Assembly: GCA_018266055.1 (NCBI GenBank)
Contig: JAFDYT010000012.1
Span: 62,001 to 126,000, forward strand
DNA from: Bacteroidota bacterium
GTDB lineage: Bacteria; Bacteroidota; Bacteroidia; Cytophagales; Cyclobacteriaceae
Length of the DNA stretch: 64,000 bases
Reading direction: 5' to 3'
The notes under the pieces were generated by a model. The model ran no database searches. It had not been told where the DNA came from and worked only from the letters and a program-made list of their open reading frames with translations. The position numbers and the translations under genes are program-made. Positions 15,924-24,957 of this stretch are shown here, in pieces. Numbering within the stretch: position 1 is the first letter of the stretch; each line of letters starts with the position of its first letter.

Positions 15924-16417
15924 ATGATTTCTAAATATCACCCTGAGTTTCTTACTGTGACTTGCTATGAATGGTATCCATTGCTTCAGATAGAGGATCA
16001 TAAAAAAATAGTGGTCGGAAGCTTAAAGTTTTTGGTAACTGAAAGGAGAATAAAAGTAGCTGCTTTGTTTTGATGGATACTCATTTCCATTTGATATGGC
16101 AGGTAATGGGTGATCATAAAAGAGAGGATGTGCAACGTGATTTCTTGAAATTTACATCACAACAAATTTTGAAATTGTTACGGAACCAAAAATCTCCTTT
16201 GCTTGCTCGGTTGCGTGTTGATGCATACGATAGAAAATATCAGGTTTGGGAAAGAAACTCCCTGGCTATTGAACTTAGAACAGAGAAATTTTTCAAGCAA
16301 AAAATGGATTATACCCATTATAATCCAGTTGAAGCAAACTTATGCAAGTTTCCTGAGGAGTATCTCTATTCGTCAGCCCGCTTTATGAAACGAATGAAAA
16401 AGACTGGTCCTTCTTAA
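15924..16417 (+). pseudogene. REP-associated tyrosine transposase (RAYT, IS200-like), frameshifted
   Basis: The first frame reads MISKYHPEFLTVTCYEW... to KFLVTERRIKVAA and stops at 16071. The next frame continues without a gap as FVLMDTHFHLIWQV and ends with DYTHYNPVEANL...YLYSSARF at 16417. Joined, these make a typical RAYT/Y1 transposase of about 165 residues with the HFH (HUH) metal motif and the HYNPV signature. One base is missing at about 16060, in GCTGC/TTT. The enzyme family mobilises or cuts REP-type palindromes, which fits the many related hairpins around it, including two nearly identical 68-bp copies right after it. The single frameshift suggests recent inactivation or a sequencing error. 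Confidence 0.85.
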
Positions 16418-16419
16418 CA

Positions 16420-16487
16420 CATTACTTGGATTGAGATTCAATTCTTTAAGTACAGACTGATTGACGGTGAAGAACACCGTCAATGGC
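16420..16487. repeat. 68-bp repeat, copy 1, after the RAYT gene
   Basis: Begins CATTACTTGGATTGAG and ends in hairpin TTGACGGTG-AAGAA-CACCGTCAA (16461-16483). It differs at three positions from the copy at 16551. The hairpin is the same design as the GTGTCGGTG ones but with another stem sequence. Confidence 0.85.
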
Positions 16488-16550
16488 GGAGGAAAAGCAC
16501 CGACGGTTGTGTCCATTGGGTGCTTCACCCGCAGTGACCTTCGCCTGTGT

Positions 16551-16618
16551 CATTACTTGGATTGAGTTTCCATTCTTTAAGTACAGACTGATTGACGGTG
16601 AAGAACACCATCAATGGC
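16551..16618. repeat. 68-bp repeat, copy 2
   Basis: The second copy of the 68-bp element, in direct orientation and 131 bp from the first; hairpin at 16592-16614, with one stem mismatch (CACCATCAA). The 63 bp between the copies contain a further small hairpin (GGGTGCTTCACCC). Confidence 0.85.
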
Positions 16619-16666
16619 CCTGGGACCGAACATGAGCCATTAGTAGCAGTGATTTAAAATAAAATG

Positions 16667-16684
16667 GTTAGTGAAAACACTAAC
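16667..16684. repeat. Hairpin GTTAGTG-AAAA-CACTAAC
   Basis: A perfect 7-bp stem with an AAAA loop, 53 bp before the next gene. Another sequence variant of the same hairpin design. Confidence 0.65.
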
Positions 16685-16737
16685 GATAAGCAGTGGTATA
16701 CTATCACTATCTTAGCGCTGAGGAAACTTCAGGAATA

Positions 16738-17439
16738 ATGAGTAAATGTTATATGAAATCGGCGGCAATGCTAATATTTCTGCTGCAGGCGATACTGTCC
16801 TTTTCTCAACTAAAGCCGGCGTCGAATAAAGCCTTCTTTAATTATCCGTCAAAAGTTGGATTAGTATTAGAGGTAGGTCCCATTGAATATATGAAGGAGA
16901 GTGACATTCCTGTAAACTATTTCTCCAGCATTCGGATAAAAAAGAAGAAGCAAGAGAGTAAATACGACGAAGCGTTGAAGACGATTGAACCAGCCGTAGA
17001 CCCCACGGATGCCATTCGAAGACTCTACCAGGATTTGTACGAGGCCAGGAAAAAGACAATCGTACTGATTAAAGAACCCATTGACTCGGGCCTTGCGAAA
17101 TTCAGAAATTATGGTCAGCACGAGAAGACCTATTTTGCCAGGGACTTACGTCCACTTAAAGATAAGCTGCAGGTTCATCATTTGCTTATGGTTTCAGTAG
17201 ACTATGGACTGATCACGGGTGGGCCATTGGGCATAGAATTCAACAAAAAATGCTTTGTCTTAATTAATTCGGTGTTGGTTGATTTGCGCGACAATTCCAT
17301 CGTCTTTAGAACCAAATCAGACGATGTCGAATTGGTGTATGAATGGAATACTCCGCCGGAGTATGGGCAACTAAGAAGAGCAGTTGAACGAGCAACCTTC
17401 CTCGCCATTCGCGAAGAACAAAGGAAATATGAGTGGTAA
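16738..17439 (+). CDS. Secreted protein of unknown function
   Basis: A 233-residue protein from ATG 16738, which begins a signal peptide (MSKCYMKSAAMLIFLLQAILSFSQ); an upstream in-frame start at 16693 would add non-signal residues. The mature part is mixed alpha/beta with a conserved-looking core (LLMVSVDYGLITGGPLGIEF, NSVLVDLRDNSIVFRTK). No family is recognised. The next gene, also secreted, starts 65 bp downstream. Confidence 0.65.
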   Translation: MSKCYMKSAAMLIFLLQAILSFSQLKPASNKAFFNYPSKVGLVLEVGPIEYMKESDIPVNYFSSIRIKKKKQESKYDEALKTIEPAVDPTDAIRRLYQDLYEARKKTIVLIKEPIDSGLAKFRNYGQHEKTYFARDLRPLKDKLQVHHLLMVSVDYGLITGGPLGIEFNKKCFVLINSVLVDLRDNSIVFRTKSDDVELVYEWNTPPEYGQLRRAVERATFLAIREEQRKYEW

Positions 17440-17504
17440 TCATAGCTTGGTTTGTCACTCACGAGGTACTGTACAATTAAATAGTGATTGTGCGATCATT
17501 TAAA

Positions 17505-18686
17505 ATGAATGCTGGATATCAGTTTTTTATGAAAGCCTATTGGGATTGCCGAAGTATTGTGTTTATGGTTACCCTAATTGCCATTACCCCTTACGCCAAC
17601 GTTTTTTCACAAAAGAGAACTGAGAGTTATCTCGGGTATTCGAAAGATGTCAGGAAAACTCTCAATCCGTCGACGGGCATGTCAGAGATTGATACCCTAT
17701 TTGTCTTGCATGATCTTGTATTAAAGCGTGGATCGAAATGGGTTAGAGAGGAAATATTTAGCCTTGATGCAGAGTTTAAAGTCGAGCTAAGAAAGGTGGG
17801 TAACAAAGTCCATATTATAGCTGGCGATACCACGGAGGCTGTCATCCTAAGCGATTCTGTGATTCATGCCCCGGCGTACATTAACTATGTGTTGGTTCCC
17901 CTTGGGCAAGGCATAAAAGTAACGCCATTCAACGAGCAACTGCTACTTGAGCAGGAAAACGTAAGACGAAAAATACTTTTCGAACCTGCCATTACAAAAC
18001 GCGAGGGAAAAAGATACGCACAGAACGCGTGTGCTATTTCGTCCTACAGACTGTCGGATTACTACATGCAATACGGAGAAATCGTTTACGGAAACAAACG
18101 TGAGAGTAACGTGATGGTAAACCTCTTGATTAATGGGTCAGTGATGCAAGTCGTAAACATATCTGACTCCACTCTGATGGCAAAAGAATATTCGTGGAAG
18201 GTGCCTATTGGTGAGCTGGTTGTGCAGACGTCAACCTACAAAAGAAAGCCCTATCCAGATAGCACCCGGGCAAATGCGGTGAACAGGAAGTTGGAAGGCC
18301 GATGGACTTCCAGCAAAGTCACAATGTGGCAGAAAGGATTGGAACGATTGGACTGCTCGTACAATTTCTGGTTTAAAAAAGGAGAGTTGCTTGTATCTAA
18401 AGATGTAAAAAATGTAACAAGCAGGGCTACGTGGGATAGTTTGGGCTACATTATTGACAAAGAGGTGCGGTTTAAGAATTCAATCGACACTGTGTACTAT
18501 TCACTCAATTCGTCGGGTGATTACTTTATTTCTGACTTTAAGAAACACAGGGCAAGCCTGCGTGCGATGATGATAGAAAAAGTGGACGACACCAATCTGG
18601 TTGTGTTAGTGAATGATCGATGGCCTACTGCCGATGGAGCTACAGGGTATATGCACTGGCTCAGGATTGAATTGAAGAAGGAATAA
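17505..18686 (+). CDS. Secreted or periplasmic protein of unknown function
   Basis: About 393 residues from ATG 17505; a GTG at 17484 is also possible. The N-terminus carries a hydrophobic segment (IVFMVTLIAITPYANVFSQ) that fits a signal peptide. The C-terminal third has a lipocalin-like strand pattern (LEGRWTSSKVTMWQ, YNFWFKKGELLVSKD, YFISDFKKHRASLRAM, WLRIELKK), suggesting a small barrel, but this is a weak resemblance. No function is assigned. Confidence 0.6.
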   Translation: MNAGYQFFMKAYWDCRSIVFMVTLIAITPYANVFSQKRTESYLGYSKDVRKTLNPSTGMSEIDTLFVLHDLVLKRGSKWVREEIFSLDAEFKVELRKVGNKVHIIAGDTTEAVILSDSVIHAPAYINYVLVPLGQGIKVTPFNEQLLLEQENVRRKILFEPAITKREGKRYAQNACAISSYRLSDYYMQYGEIVYGNKRESNVMVNLLINGSVMQVVNISDSTLMAKEYSWKVPIGELVVQTSTYKRKPYPDSTRANAVNRKLEGRWTSSKVTMWQKGLERLDCSYNFWFKKGELLVSKDVKNVTSRATWDSLGYIIDKEVRFKNSIDTVYYSLNSSGDYFISDFKKHRASLRAMMIEKVDDTNLVVLVNDRWPTADGATGYMHWLRIELKKE

Positions 18687-18812
18687 GAGATTAGGCTTGA
18701 GATTGCATGGTTGAAAGCGAACGAGCATCTTTAGGAATGACGCCTGAGAACAAAAATAACGGAGTTTTTGGAATCAGCAGAACGACTAACCACAACCCAT
18801 AATAGCATTACC

Positions 18813-19196
18813 ATGACAACCACCGCTCAAAACAAATTGCCGCAATGGATTCTGATTGTATCCGCGCTGTTCGCCCTGATGGAAATTGGCGTCGGCGTTT
18901 CTTTGTTTTTCAATCCACAGTCGATCGCCGATAAAGTTGATCTCACAGCCAAAGGAGTCAACTTCTTGATTTTGATGTGGGCTACGCGCCAATTTGCACT
19001 GGGTGTTATCTTCGCGGTCGCCGTGATTAAAAAATCACGCCCAATGCTCACCCTCGCGTATGTGTTCTTTGCAATCATGTTTGCCGGTGATGCCATCGTG
19101 GGTATGCTGATGAAAGAGACTCCGCTAATGATCAGTGGAGTCATGATGAGCCTGGTCGCCTTGACGATCATCCTTTTTGTTAACAAAAAGGACTAG
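18813..19196 (+). CDS. Four-helix membrane protein of unknown function
   Basis: A 127-residue protein from ATG 18813; an upstream in-frame start at 18768 would only add polar residues. Four hydrophobic helices: WILIVSALFALMEIGVGVSL, VNFLILMWATRQFALGVIF, MLTLAYVFFAIMFAGDAIV and LMISGVMMSLVALTIILFV, ending in KKD. The layout resembles small DUF4345/DoxX-like inner-membrane proteins; no specific role can be given. Confidence 0.65.
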   Translation: MTTTAQNKLPQWILIVSALFALMEIGVGVSLFFNPQSIADKVDLTAKGVNFLILMWATRQFALGVIFAVAVIKKSRPMLTLAYVFFAIMFAGDAIVGMLMKETPLMISGVMMSLVALTIILFVNKKD

Positions 19197-19275
19197 CCAA
19201 AGGCCCGTGTAGCTGTTCTTCTTTAATACATCTTCATTGCTCAAAAACAAAAAAGACTACAGTAGACCTTTTGCT

Positions 19276-19283
19276 TATCTTTG
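19276..19283 (+). promoter_or_regulatory. Candidate -7 box (TATCTTTG) for the SRAP gene
   Basis: Matches TAnnTTTG and lies 20 bp before ATG 19304. No matching -33 box was found. It overlaps the longer possible reading frame, so it also argues for the downstream start. Confidence 0.45.
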
Positions 19284-19303
19284 GGGAGTACATCAATACA
19301 GCC

Positions 19304-20089
19304 ATGTGTTATAACAAAGCGTACCTCACCAGACGAGCAGAACAAATGGCCAAACGCTACGGCCATGATGAGCAAGAAGTGGAGTTTATCCGTACGCAAC
19401 TAGAGCAGCTAAACGTTGGCCCGGCGTATCACGCCTCGGGGTTTGACCATCCCAGTGTGCCTGTCATTATAGACCGCACTAAAACTATCCATCTGTATTC
19501 GTGGGGCCTCATCCCCAATTGGATAAAGACCTCGGCGGAGGCGGTGACCATGAGTAACAGTACCATCAATGCGCGGGCAGAAACGATGTTTGAAAAGGCA
19601 GCGTTTCGTGAGGCGGCGCGCGAGCGAAGGTGTTTAGTGCTGGTGGATGGCTTCTTTGAGCATCATCATAAAAACGGCAAGGCGTTTCCTTATCACATCG
19701 CACTGTACCAAGATGAGCCCATGGTCATGGCCGGCCTGTGGGACGAGTGGGTGGACAGGAGTACGGGTCTGGTGAGAAGAACGTACACGGTAGTAACCAC
19801 CACGGCCAATCCGCTGATGGCGCGCATACACAACAACCCCAAAGCGAGCGAAGGGCCGCGCATGCCGTTGCTGCTTCCCAAGTCGGCGGAAGAGGAGTGG
19901 CTCAAACCCATCAGCACTACGGCGGATAAGGCGTTCATCGAAAGTCTGGTGCAACCGTACCCGGAGAAGGCATTGATTTCATACACCGTAAAACGCCTGA
20001 CGGGCAAAGAGGCTGTAGGCAATACAGCGGAAGTGTTGAAGCCGCACCGCTATGCGGAGTTGGAAGAGCAACAGGGAAGTTTGTTTTGA
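19304..20089 (+). CDS. SRAP-domain (YedK/HMCES-like) abasic-site DNA-protein crosslink protein
   Basis: 261 residues from ATG 19304. This start is required because SRAP proteins use Cys2, exposed after Met removal, to form a thiazolidine crosslink with abasic sites in single-stranded DNA; here the N-terminus is MCYNKAYLT. Further family features: a SWGLIPNW segment, NARAETMFEK, RRCLVLVDGFFEHHH, the AGLWDEW strand, TTTANPLMARIHN and RMPLLL. It is a cytoplasmic single-domain protein, standalone here. It protects abasic sites from error-prone repair, typically in the SOS context; no LexA-type box was identified. Confidence 0.9.
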   Translation: MCYNKAYLTRRAEQMAKRYGHDEQEVEFIRTQLEQLNVGPAYHASGFDHPSVPVIIDRTKTIHLYSWGLIPNWIKTSAEAVTMSNSTINARAETMFEKAAFREAARERRCLVLVDGFFEHHHKNGKAFPYHIALYQDEPMVMAGLWDEWVDRSTGLVRRTYTVVTTTANPLMARIHNNPKASEGPRMPLLLPKSAEEEWLKPISTTADKAFIESLVQPYPEKALISYTVKRLTGKEAVGNTAEVLKPHRYAELEEQQGSLF

Positions 20090-20099
20090 GTGGTGTTTT

Positions 20100-20107
20100 T
20101 ATTTTTG
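20100..20107 (+). promoter_or_regulatory. Candidate -7 box (TATTTTTG) for the S41 peptidase gene
   Basis: Matches TAnnTTTG, 22 bp before ATG 20130, in the 40-bp gap after the SRAP gene. TTTG at 20080-20083 is a possible -33 box, but the spacing of 16 bp is short. Confidence 0.4.
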
Positions 20108-20129
20108 GTAGAAATAAAAAGCAATAGCG

Positions 20130-21104
20130 ATGAGAAAACGGTTTATTAATTTATCTATCATACTGCTGCTCGCCGGATGTCATAGAGATACTCCTGCTAC
20201 AACGATTTCAAATGAGGCCAAGAGTTATCTTAACGTGTTGATCTCATTGATGAAGCAAAATTCAATCAACCGTACGACCATCAATTGGGACGATTTTACT
20301 TCAAAGGTTTTTAACGTAGCTGGAGCGGCTCAGAGCATTGCAGATACGTACGACGCGATAGGATATGCTATTTTGCATCTTGGCGATCATCATAGTTTTT
20401 ATGTGAAAGCGCAAGGTCTTGGTACCATCTATAACGATTCTCCTGCAGGATGCGGAGGATCAGTGCAAGCGGATGTTGCTTCTCCAGATTCAATAGGATA
20501 CGTGCGTGTGCCGGCATGTAACTTAAACAGCGCTACGTCGCAAGCTGCCGATTTCGCGCAAGCACTTCAAAATTCTATAAAGTCTCAGGATCGCCCGTAC
20601 CTTAAAGGATGGATTGTTGATTTACGTGGAAATATAGGCGGCAACATGTGGCCAATGCTCGCCGGGATTGGACCATTGCTTGACGGTTATGTGACAGGGT
20701 ATTTTATTGACACGTATGGAGGCAGCACTTCGTGGGCGTATCAAAATGGCGCAGCGCTTTATAATGGATCTCCCGTGGTGACTGCATCCGAACCTTATTT
20801 GGTGATAAACGCCAAAAATAAAATAGCCGTGTTGATGGATGGGTTGACAGCCAGCTCCGGAGAGGCAATCGCCATCGCTTTTAAAGGACGGTCTAATACG
20901 CTTTTTTTTGGTACACCAAGTTGTGGGCTCTCAACGGCCAATCAAGAGTACTCACTTTCCGACGGAGCTCAGTTGTTTCTGACAAGCGCCGTTGATGCAG
21001 ATCGAAATGGAAATAAGTATGGCGGGCAGCTAGCACCCGATCAGTCATTTGAAAACAATCCTTCCGGAGCCGTTCAGGCTGCCATCCAATGGGTATTGCA
21101 CTAA
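20130..21104 (+). CDS. S41-family (tail-specific/C-terminal processing) peptidase, lipoprotein
   Basis: A 324-residue protein with a short lipoprotein signal (LLLAGC, Cys17). The core is an S41 protease: GYVRVPACN, GWIVDLRGNIGGNMWPML (substrate-strand motif), IAVLMDGLTASSGEAIAIAF (nucleophile Ser in TASSGE) and TPSCGLST. The PDZ domain common in longer members is not evident, so this is the short form. It probably degrades or trims peptides in the periplasm while membrane-anchored. Confidence 0.85.
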   Translation: MRKRFINLSIILLLAGCHRDTPATTISNEAKSYLNVLISLMKQNSINRTTINWDDFTSKVFNVAGAAQSIADTYDAIGYAILHLGDHHSFYVKAQGLGTIYNDSPAGCGGSVQADVASPDSIGYVRVPACNLNSATSQAADFAQALQNSIKSQDRPYLKGWIVDLRGNIGGNMWPMLAGIGPLLDGYVTGYFIDTYGGSTSWAYQNGAALYNGSPVVTASEPYLVINAKNKIAVLMDGLTASSGEAIAIAFKGRSNTLFFGTPSCGLSTANQEYSLSDGAQLFLTSAVDADRNGNKYGGQLAPDQSFENNPSGAVQAAIQWVLH

Positions 21105-21169
21105 GAAAGGCAAACTTTTGAGTGGTATTATCGGTCTCCTTAATGTATTTAAAATTTATCTAGAAAATC

Positions 21170-21580
21170 ATGAATCTTACTATCAATCATTTGCAACATA
21201 CTGGCATCCCGGTAACGGATTTAAACAGATCAGAAACGTTTTACCAAAAACTGGGATTTAAAAATGTGATGACCTCCGGGTTTGAGTTTAAAGGCGATAA
21301 GGGAAAGGTGGCTATGATGCAAAACGGAAGTGTGATCATTGAAATTTACCAGATGCCGGAAAAAGAGCTGGCGGAAATACGAAGCAGGAAAAACGGACAT
21401 ATTGATCATGTTGCATTTGATGTTTCAGATATTGATAAAGCGTTTAATGAATTGAAAGGAAACGGTTTTCAGATAGTGGAAGACGCGCCCATATTTCTTC
21501 CGTTCTGGAAAAACGGGTGCAAATATTTTAATATCCTGGGACCGGATGGCGAAAGACTGGAGTTCAACCAGATTTTATAA
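21170..21580 (+). CDS. VOC (glyoxalase/bleomycin-resistance fold) protein
   Basis: A 136-residue protein with two beta-alpha-beta-beta-beta modules: HTGIPVTDLNRSETFYQKLGF, then IDHVAFDVSDIDKAFNELKGNGF, ending GPDGERLEFNQIL. The metal ligands expected for the fold are present as His (HLQHTGIPV), Glu (IIEIYQM), His (IDHVAF) and Glu (RLEFNQ). Substrate unknown; VOC proteins include glyoxalase I, epimerases and dioxygenases. Confidence 0.85.
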   Translation: MNLTINHLQHTGIPVTDLNRSETFYQKLGFKNVMTSGFEFKGDKGKVAMMQNGSVIIEIYQMPEKELAEIRSRKNGHIDHVAFDVSDIDKAFNELKGNGFQIVEDAPIFLPFWKNGCKYFNILGPDGERLEFNQIL

Positions 21581-21663
21581 AGATCAAAGTATGATCAAAT
21601 GGATGTAGATGTCATCCGCTGTTTGAGTTTACGAATATCCTGTTCAGCGAAAAACGGATAAGC

Positions 21664-21712
21664 TAAAAAACACCGTGGCAAGCTTCTGCTGACGATCCAA
21701 AGCTTGCCACGG
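21664..21712 (-). terminator. Intrinsic terminator for the minus-strand gene
   Basis: A perfect 13-bp stem (CCGTGGCAAGCTT/AAGCTTGCCACGG) with a 14-base loop, followed on the minus strand by TGTTTTTTAGC. It lies between two convergent genes, 20 bp beyond the stop of the minus-strand gene. Confidence 0.85.
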
Positions 21713-21732
21713 CGTGTAGTGTAAGAATAGGA

Positions 21733-22737
21733 TTAGTCTTTGCGCATCATCACAGCGCGCTCCACAAAAGCATCGGCCCATTTTTCAACGGCGTGAATAG
21801 CGGCTGCCTTATATTTCTCACGTGTGGTTTGAATAAGCATGGGTGTCAACTCTTTGCGAAAAGCAAATTGCTTGGCAAGACCGCTTCTTGCTTTGGAAAC
21901 ATCTTCCGTCATCGACGTGGCGTAGTTGCCTTCTACCGGTATGTCGTTCCACTGGGTTAAAAACTCAGGCCAACCTTTGCTTCCCCACAGATAGGTAAAC
22001 TGATTGTTGTCCTGATCGCCCACCATCATCTGTGCGTGTACTCCCCAGGTATATTCTTTAGAAGTTGTTTCAGGATAATACCAGCCGTCGAATAAGTTCT
22101 TTCTTTCCGTCGTTTTGAGCTGCATGTTTACGATCACATCGGCGAAGTCCACATTTACTTTGAAGGATACCGCGGTTCCAAATTCTTTGGCAAATTCCAT
22201 GGACCGTTTTCCTTTTCCGCCGGCAAAGCCGGCAGCGCCACGATGCACAATCTTTCCTTTCTTAGCCGTGCTCACCACCCACTCGTTACCGCCGCCTTCT
22301 TTTTTTGCGTCGTCCTTATCGTCATCATCACCAATCTTTTGGTAAAACTCAGAGGCAGTCATTTCATTCCAGCCCACTGTGTCAATTCCATTGGCCTTAA
22401 GTTTCTTCTGAAAATACGTGTAGAAGTGATCGGTGATTTCCTGGAAGTACTCTTGGGTGGGTTCGCCATCGGTAAATTCAAGGTAGGCGGAAACTCGTGC
22501 CCCTGCGATTTTCCGAGATGTTTTTTCCTGCACAGTGGTTTTCGCTGTGGTGGAGAGTTTATAGTTAACTGTAAGTTCTGTGATCGCCAGCTTTTTGAGT
22601 TTGGGCATCAGCTTAGATTGGTCCCATTTGAACCTGCTGGCATCTGTGATTTCTTGCGGTCCGTCTTTTTTCTTTTGTGCTATGGATAGGCTCAGGACGA
22701 ATAGCGCCACAATGGCCAGGAGAATTTTCTTATTCAT
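21733..22737 (-). CDS. Secreted protein of unknown function
   Basis: 334 residues from the ATG at 22737, which starts a clear signal peptide (MNKKILLAIVALFVLSLSIAQ). The mature protein begins with KKKDGPQEITD and has a long strand-rich middle with a Gly-rich loop (GAAGFAGGKGKRSMEF) and a C-terminal helical part. No family is recognised. It is divergent from the histidine kinase gene, with 105 bp between starts. Confidence 0.7.
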   Translation of the reverse strand: MNKKILLAIVALFVLSLSIAQKKKDGPQEITDASRFKWDQSKLMPKLKKLAITELTVNYKLSTTAKTTVQEKTSRKIAGARVSAYLEFTDGEPTQEYFQEITDHFYTYFQKKLKANGIDTVGWNEMTASEFYQKIGDDDDKDDAKKEGGGNEWVVSTAKKGKIVHRGAAGFAGGKGKRSMEFAKEFGTAVSFKVNVDFADVIVNMQLKTTERKNLFDGWYYPETTSKEYTWGVHAQMMVGDQDNNQFTYLWGSKGWPEFLTQWNDIPVEGNYATSMTEDVSKARSGLAKQFAFRKELTPMLIQTTREKYKAAAIHAVEKWADAFVERAVMMRKD

Positions 22738-22842
22738 GATAGTGGGGATTTGTTTACTGTTTTGGGTACCAAAGAAAATGGCGATAACGACTCTCCTCAA
22801 TCCCTACATTTTGGTAATTTGCATATACCGAGAAGTACGTAT

Positions 22843-24861
22843 ATGATGGACCGCTATTTTTTGCACCGTGCTGTTAAAAGATTCAGCGTGCTGATGTTCG
22901 CCTTCATTAGCTTCCATTCGTTTTCGCAAAACCAAAATCTGGACAGCCTTAGGGTGGCGGTGAAACATGCGGAAGGAAAAAGCAAAATCTCGACACTGCT
23001 GGAATTGGGATGGAACTATCGTTTCATCAATGCCGACTCAGCCAGGAAATACGGATTCCTCGCCCTGGAGCTGGCGCGAAAAAATAACATCGAAGACTAT
23101 GAAGCGGAGGCGCTCAATACCATCGGCGTAACCCACGAAGCACAGGGAAACTACGAGGAGGCAATGACCTACGAACTGAAGGCGCTTGAAATTCGCAAGC
23201 GACTTGGCAATGCGTTGAAAATAGCCAACACCCTGAATACATTGGGCATTATTCACGACGAGAAAGGCGACTACCCCAAGGCATTGGCGTATTATTTTGA
23301 TGCCCGTAAAATCTATGAATCACTGAAAGAGGAGAACAAGATTGCGATGGTACTGACCAACATCGGCATAGTACTTCGTGCGCAAAAGGAATATAAGAAT
23401 GTCGTGACCTATTACCGCCAGGCGATGCGTATTTATCAGAAGCTGGGCAATAAGTTTGGGCTCGCTGCTTGCCATTCCAATCTTGGGGCCGTGTATTTGA
23501 ACATCCCCAACTATGACAGCGCAATTTATTATTCACTTTTGGCCAGCAAAGAATTTGAAGAACAGAATATCCGTCAGTTTCTCCCTACCACGTTGAGTAA
23601 TTCAGCTATTGCGTTTGACCGATCCGGGCAATATGAAAAGTCAAGGAAGTATTTTTTGCAAGCGAAAAAATTTCATGAGGAATACCGCAACCAAAAAGAA
23701 TTGTCATTCACGCTGTCGCAACTTGCACGGTTAGAAAGTAAACTGGGTAATCATACGGTAGCGGTTCATAATGCAGAGGAGGCATTGGCCATGGCAACTA
23801 AGATCAAAGCGAAGGAACAAATAATGCAGGCACACGAAGCCTTGGCGGAAGTTCAGGCGAGAATGCAAAATTTTAAAAATGCTTATGCCGAGCATGTGCT
23901 TTTCATGGAAGCAAAAGATTCTTTGTTTCAGAAAGACAAGGCTAAGTCCTTACAGGAATTGCAAACCAAATACGAAACTGAAAAACATAAACAAGAGATT
24001 GCACTTTTGAATCAGGAAAATGAGTTGAAGTCAACCGTGATCGAGCGAAATTATTTGGTCATCGGCGGACTTGTGCTGGTGCTGGTACTGCTGGGAATGG
24101 GCTTTTACTTGTGGCGTGTCAGAAGCATTCACCGCCAGAGAGCAATTGCTCAGGAACAGAAAGAGCGATTGCGTGAAGCCCAAATCAATGCGGTGATTGA
24201 ATCGCAAGAGCAGGAGCGAAAGCGCTTTGCGGCCGACCTTCACGATGGCATGGGTCAGCTGGTAGCGGCGTTGCAATTGAATATTCAATCCATTAAAAAT
24301 AAGAACGATCAGGAGAAGACAATTTCGTTGGTCGAGAATTCTGAACAGTTACTCCAGGAGATTCAGCAAGAGATTCGCAATACCGCATTTAATTTGATGC
24401 CGCCCATACTGGGGAAGGAAGGATTGATTCCGGCGGTGGGCGAGTTGATCCGGCGAATTACAAAAGGTTCGACCATAAAAGCTGAGTTTACAGCGCACGA
24501 TGTGGCTTCGCGTTTTCCAGATGTCATTGAAATTTCGGTTTACCGGATTATCCAGGAGATTGTTTCCAATATTTTAAAGCACGGAAATGCATCGCATCTC
24601 ATTATCTCATTTACTGGATTTGAATCGGAAGTTGTGCTGACTATTGAGGATGACGGGGTGGGGTTTGATCTTTCACGATTTCAAAACAGCAGGCAGAGTA
24701 ATGGCTGGCGTACTATCGAGACACGGATGAATCTCATCAAAGGGGCGATTGAATATGATACGATGGAAGGACGAAAAAATAACTCTGTTGTCATTCGTAT
24801 TCCTAATGCTACGTGCGAGCCAGCGAATACGCCAACTCAAAATCAAAATACCGAGTCATAG
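22843..24861 (+). CDS. TPR-containing sensor histidine kinase (NarX/LiaS type)
   Basis: 672 residues from ATG 22843. Order: a signal peptide (RFSVLMFAFISFHSFSQ); at least six TPR units in the periplasmic part (for example YEAEALNTIGVTHEAQGNY, KIANTLNTLGIIHDEKGDY); a coiled coil; one membrane helix (VIGGLVLVLVLLGMGFYLW); a HisKA_3 helix with ERKRFAADLHDGMGQ (His467 as acceptor); and a HATPase with DDGVGFD and RTIETRMNLI. The TPR sensor plus HisKA_3 kinase layout is common in Bacteroidota. Its partner is the LuxR-type regulator 96 bp downstream. Confidence 0.9.
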   Translation: MMDRYFLHRAVKRFSVLMFAFISFHSFSQNQNLDSLRVAVKHAEGKSKISTLLELGWNYRFINADSARKYGFLALELARKNNIEDYEAEALNTIGVTHEAQGNYEEAMTYELKALEIRKRLGNALKIANTLNTLGIIHDEKGDYPKALAYYFDARKIYESLKEENKIAMVLTNIGIVLRAQKEYKNVVTYYRQAMRIYQKLGNKFGLAACHSNLGAVYLNIPNYDSAIYYSLLASKEFEEQNIRQFLPTTLSNSAIAFDRSGQYEKSRKYFLQAKKFHEEYRNQKELSFTLSQLARLESKLGNHTVAVHNAEEALAMATKIKAKEQIMQAHEALAEVQARMQNFKNAYAEHVLFMEAKDSLFQKDKAKSLQELQTKYETEKHKQEIALLNQENELKSTVIERNYLVIGGLVLVLVLLGMGFYLWRVRSIHRQRAIAQEQKERLREAQINAVIESQEQERKRFAADLHDGMGQLVAALQLNIQSIKNKNDQEKTISLVENSEQLLQEIQQEIRNTAFNLMPPILGKEGLIPAVGELIRRITKGSTIKAEFTAHDVASRFPDVIEISVYRIIQEIVSNILKHGNASHLIISFTGFESEVVLTIEDDGVGFDLSRFQNSRQSNGWRTIETRMNLIKGAIEYDTMEGRKNNSVVIRIPNATCEPANTPTQNQNTES

Positions 24862-24957
24862 GTATTCCACCCGCCGCATTTATAGTGTTGGTTTGTACAC
24901 ATTATGATCGCTGGAGTAACTTGGTTTACTAATCGGTTTGACCGAATTTTACTACCC

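Noticed and set aside
22115-22689. Plus-strand open frames with hydrophobic runs
   Set aside because: Antisense to the secreted protein at 21733-22737; composition is that of a reversed gene.
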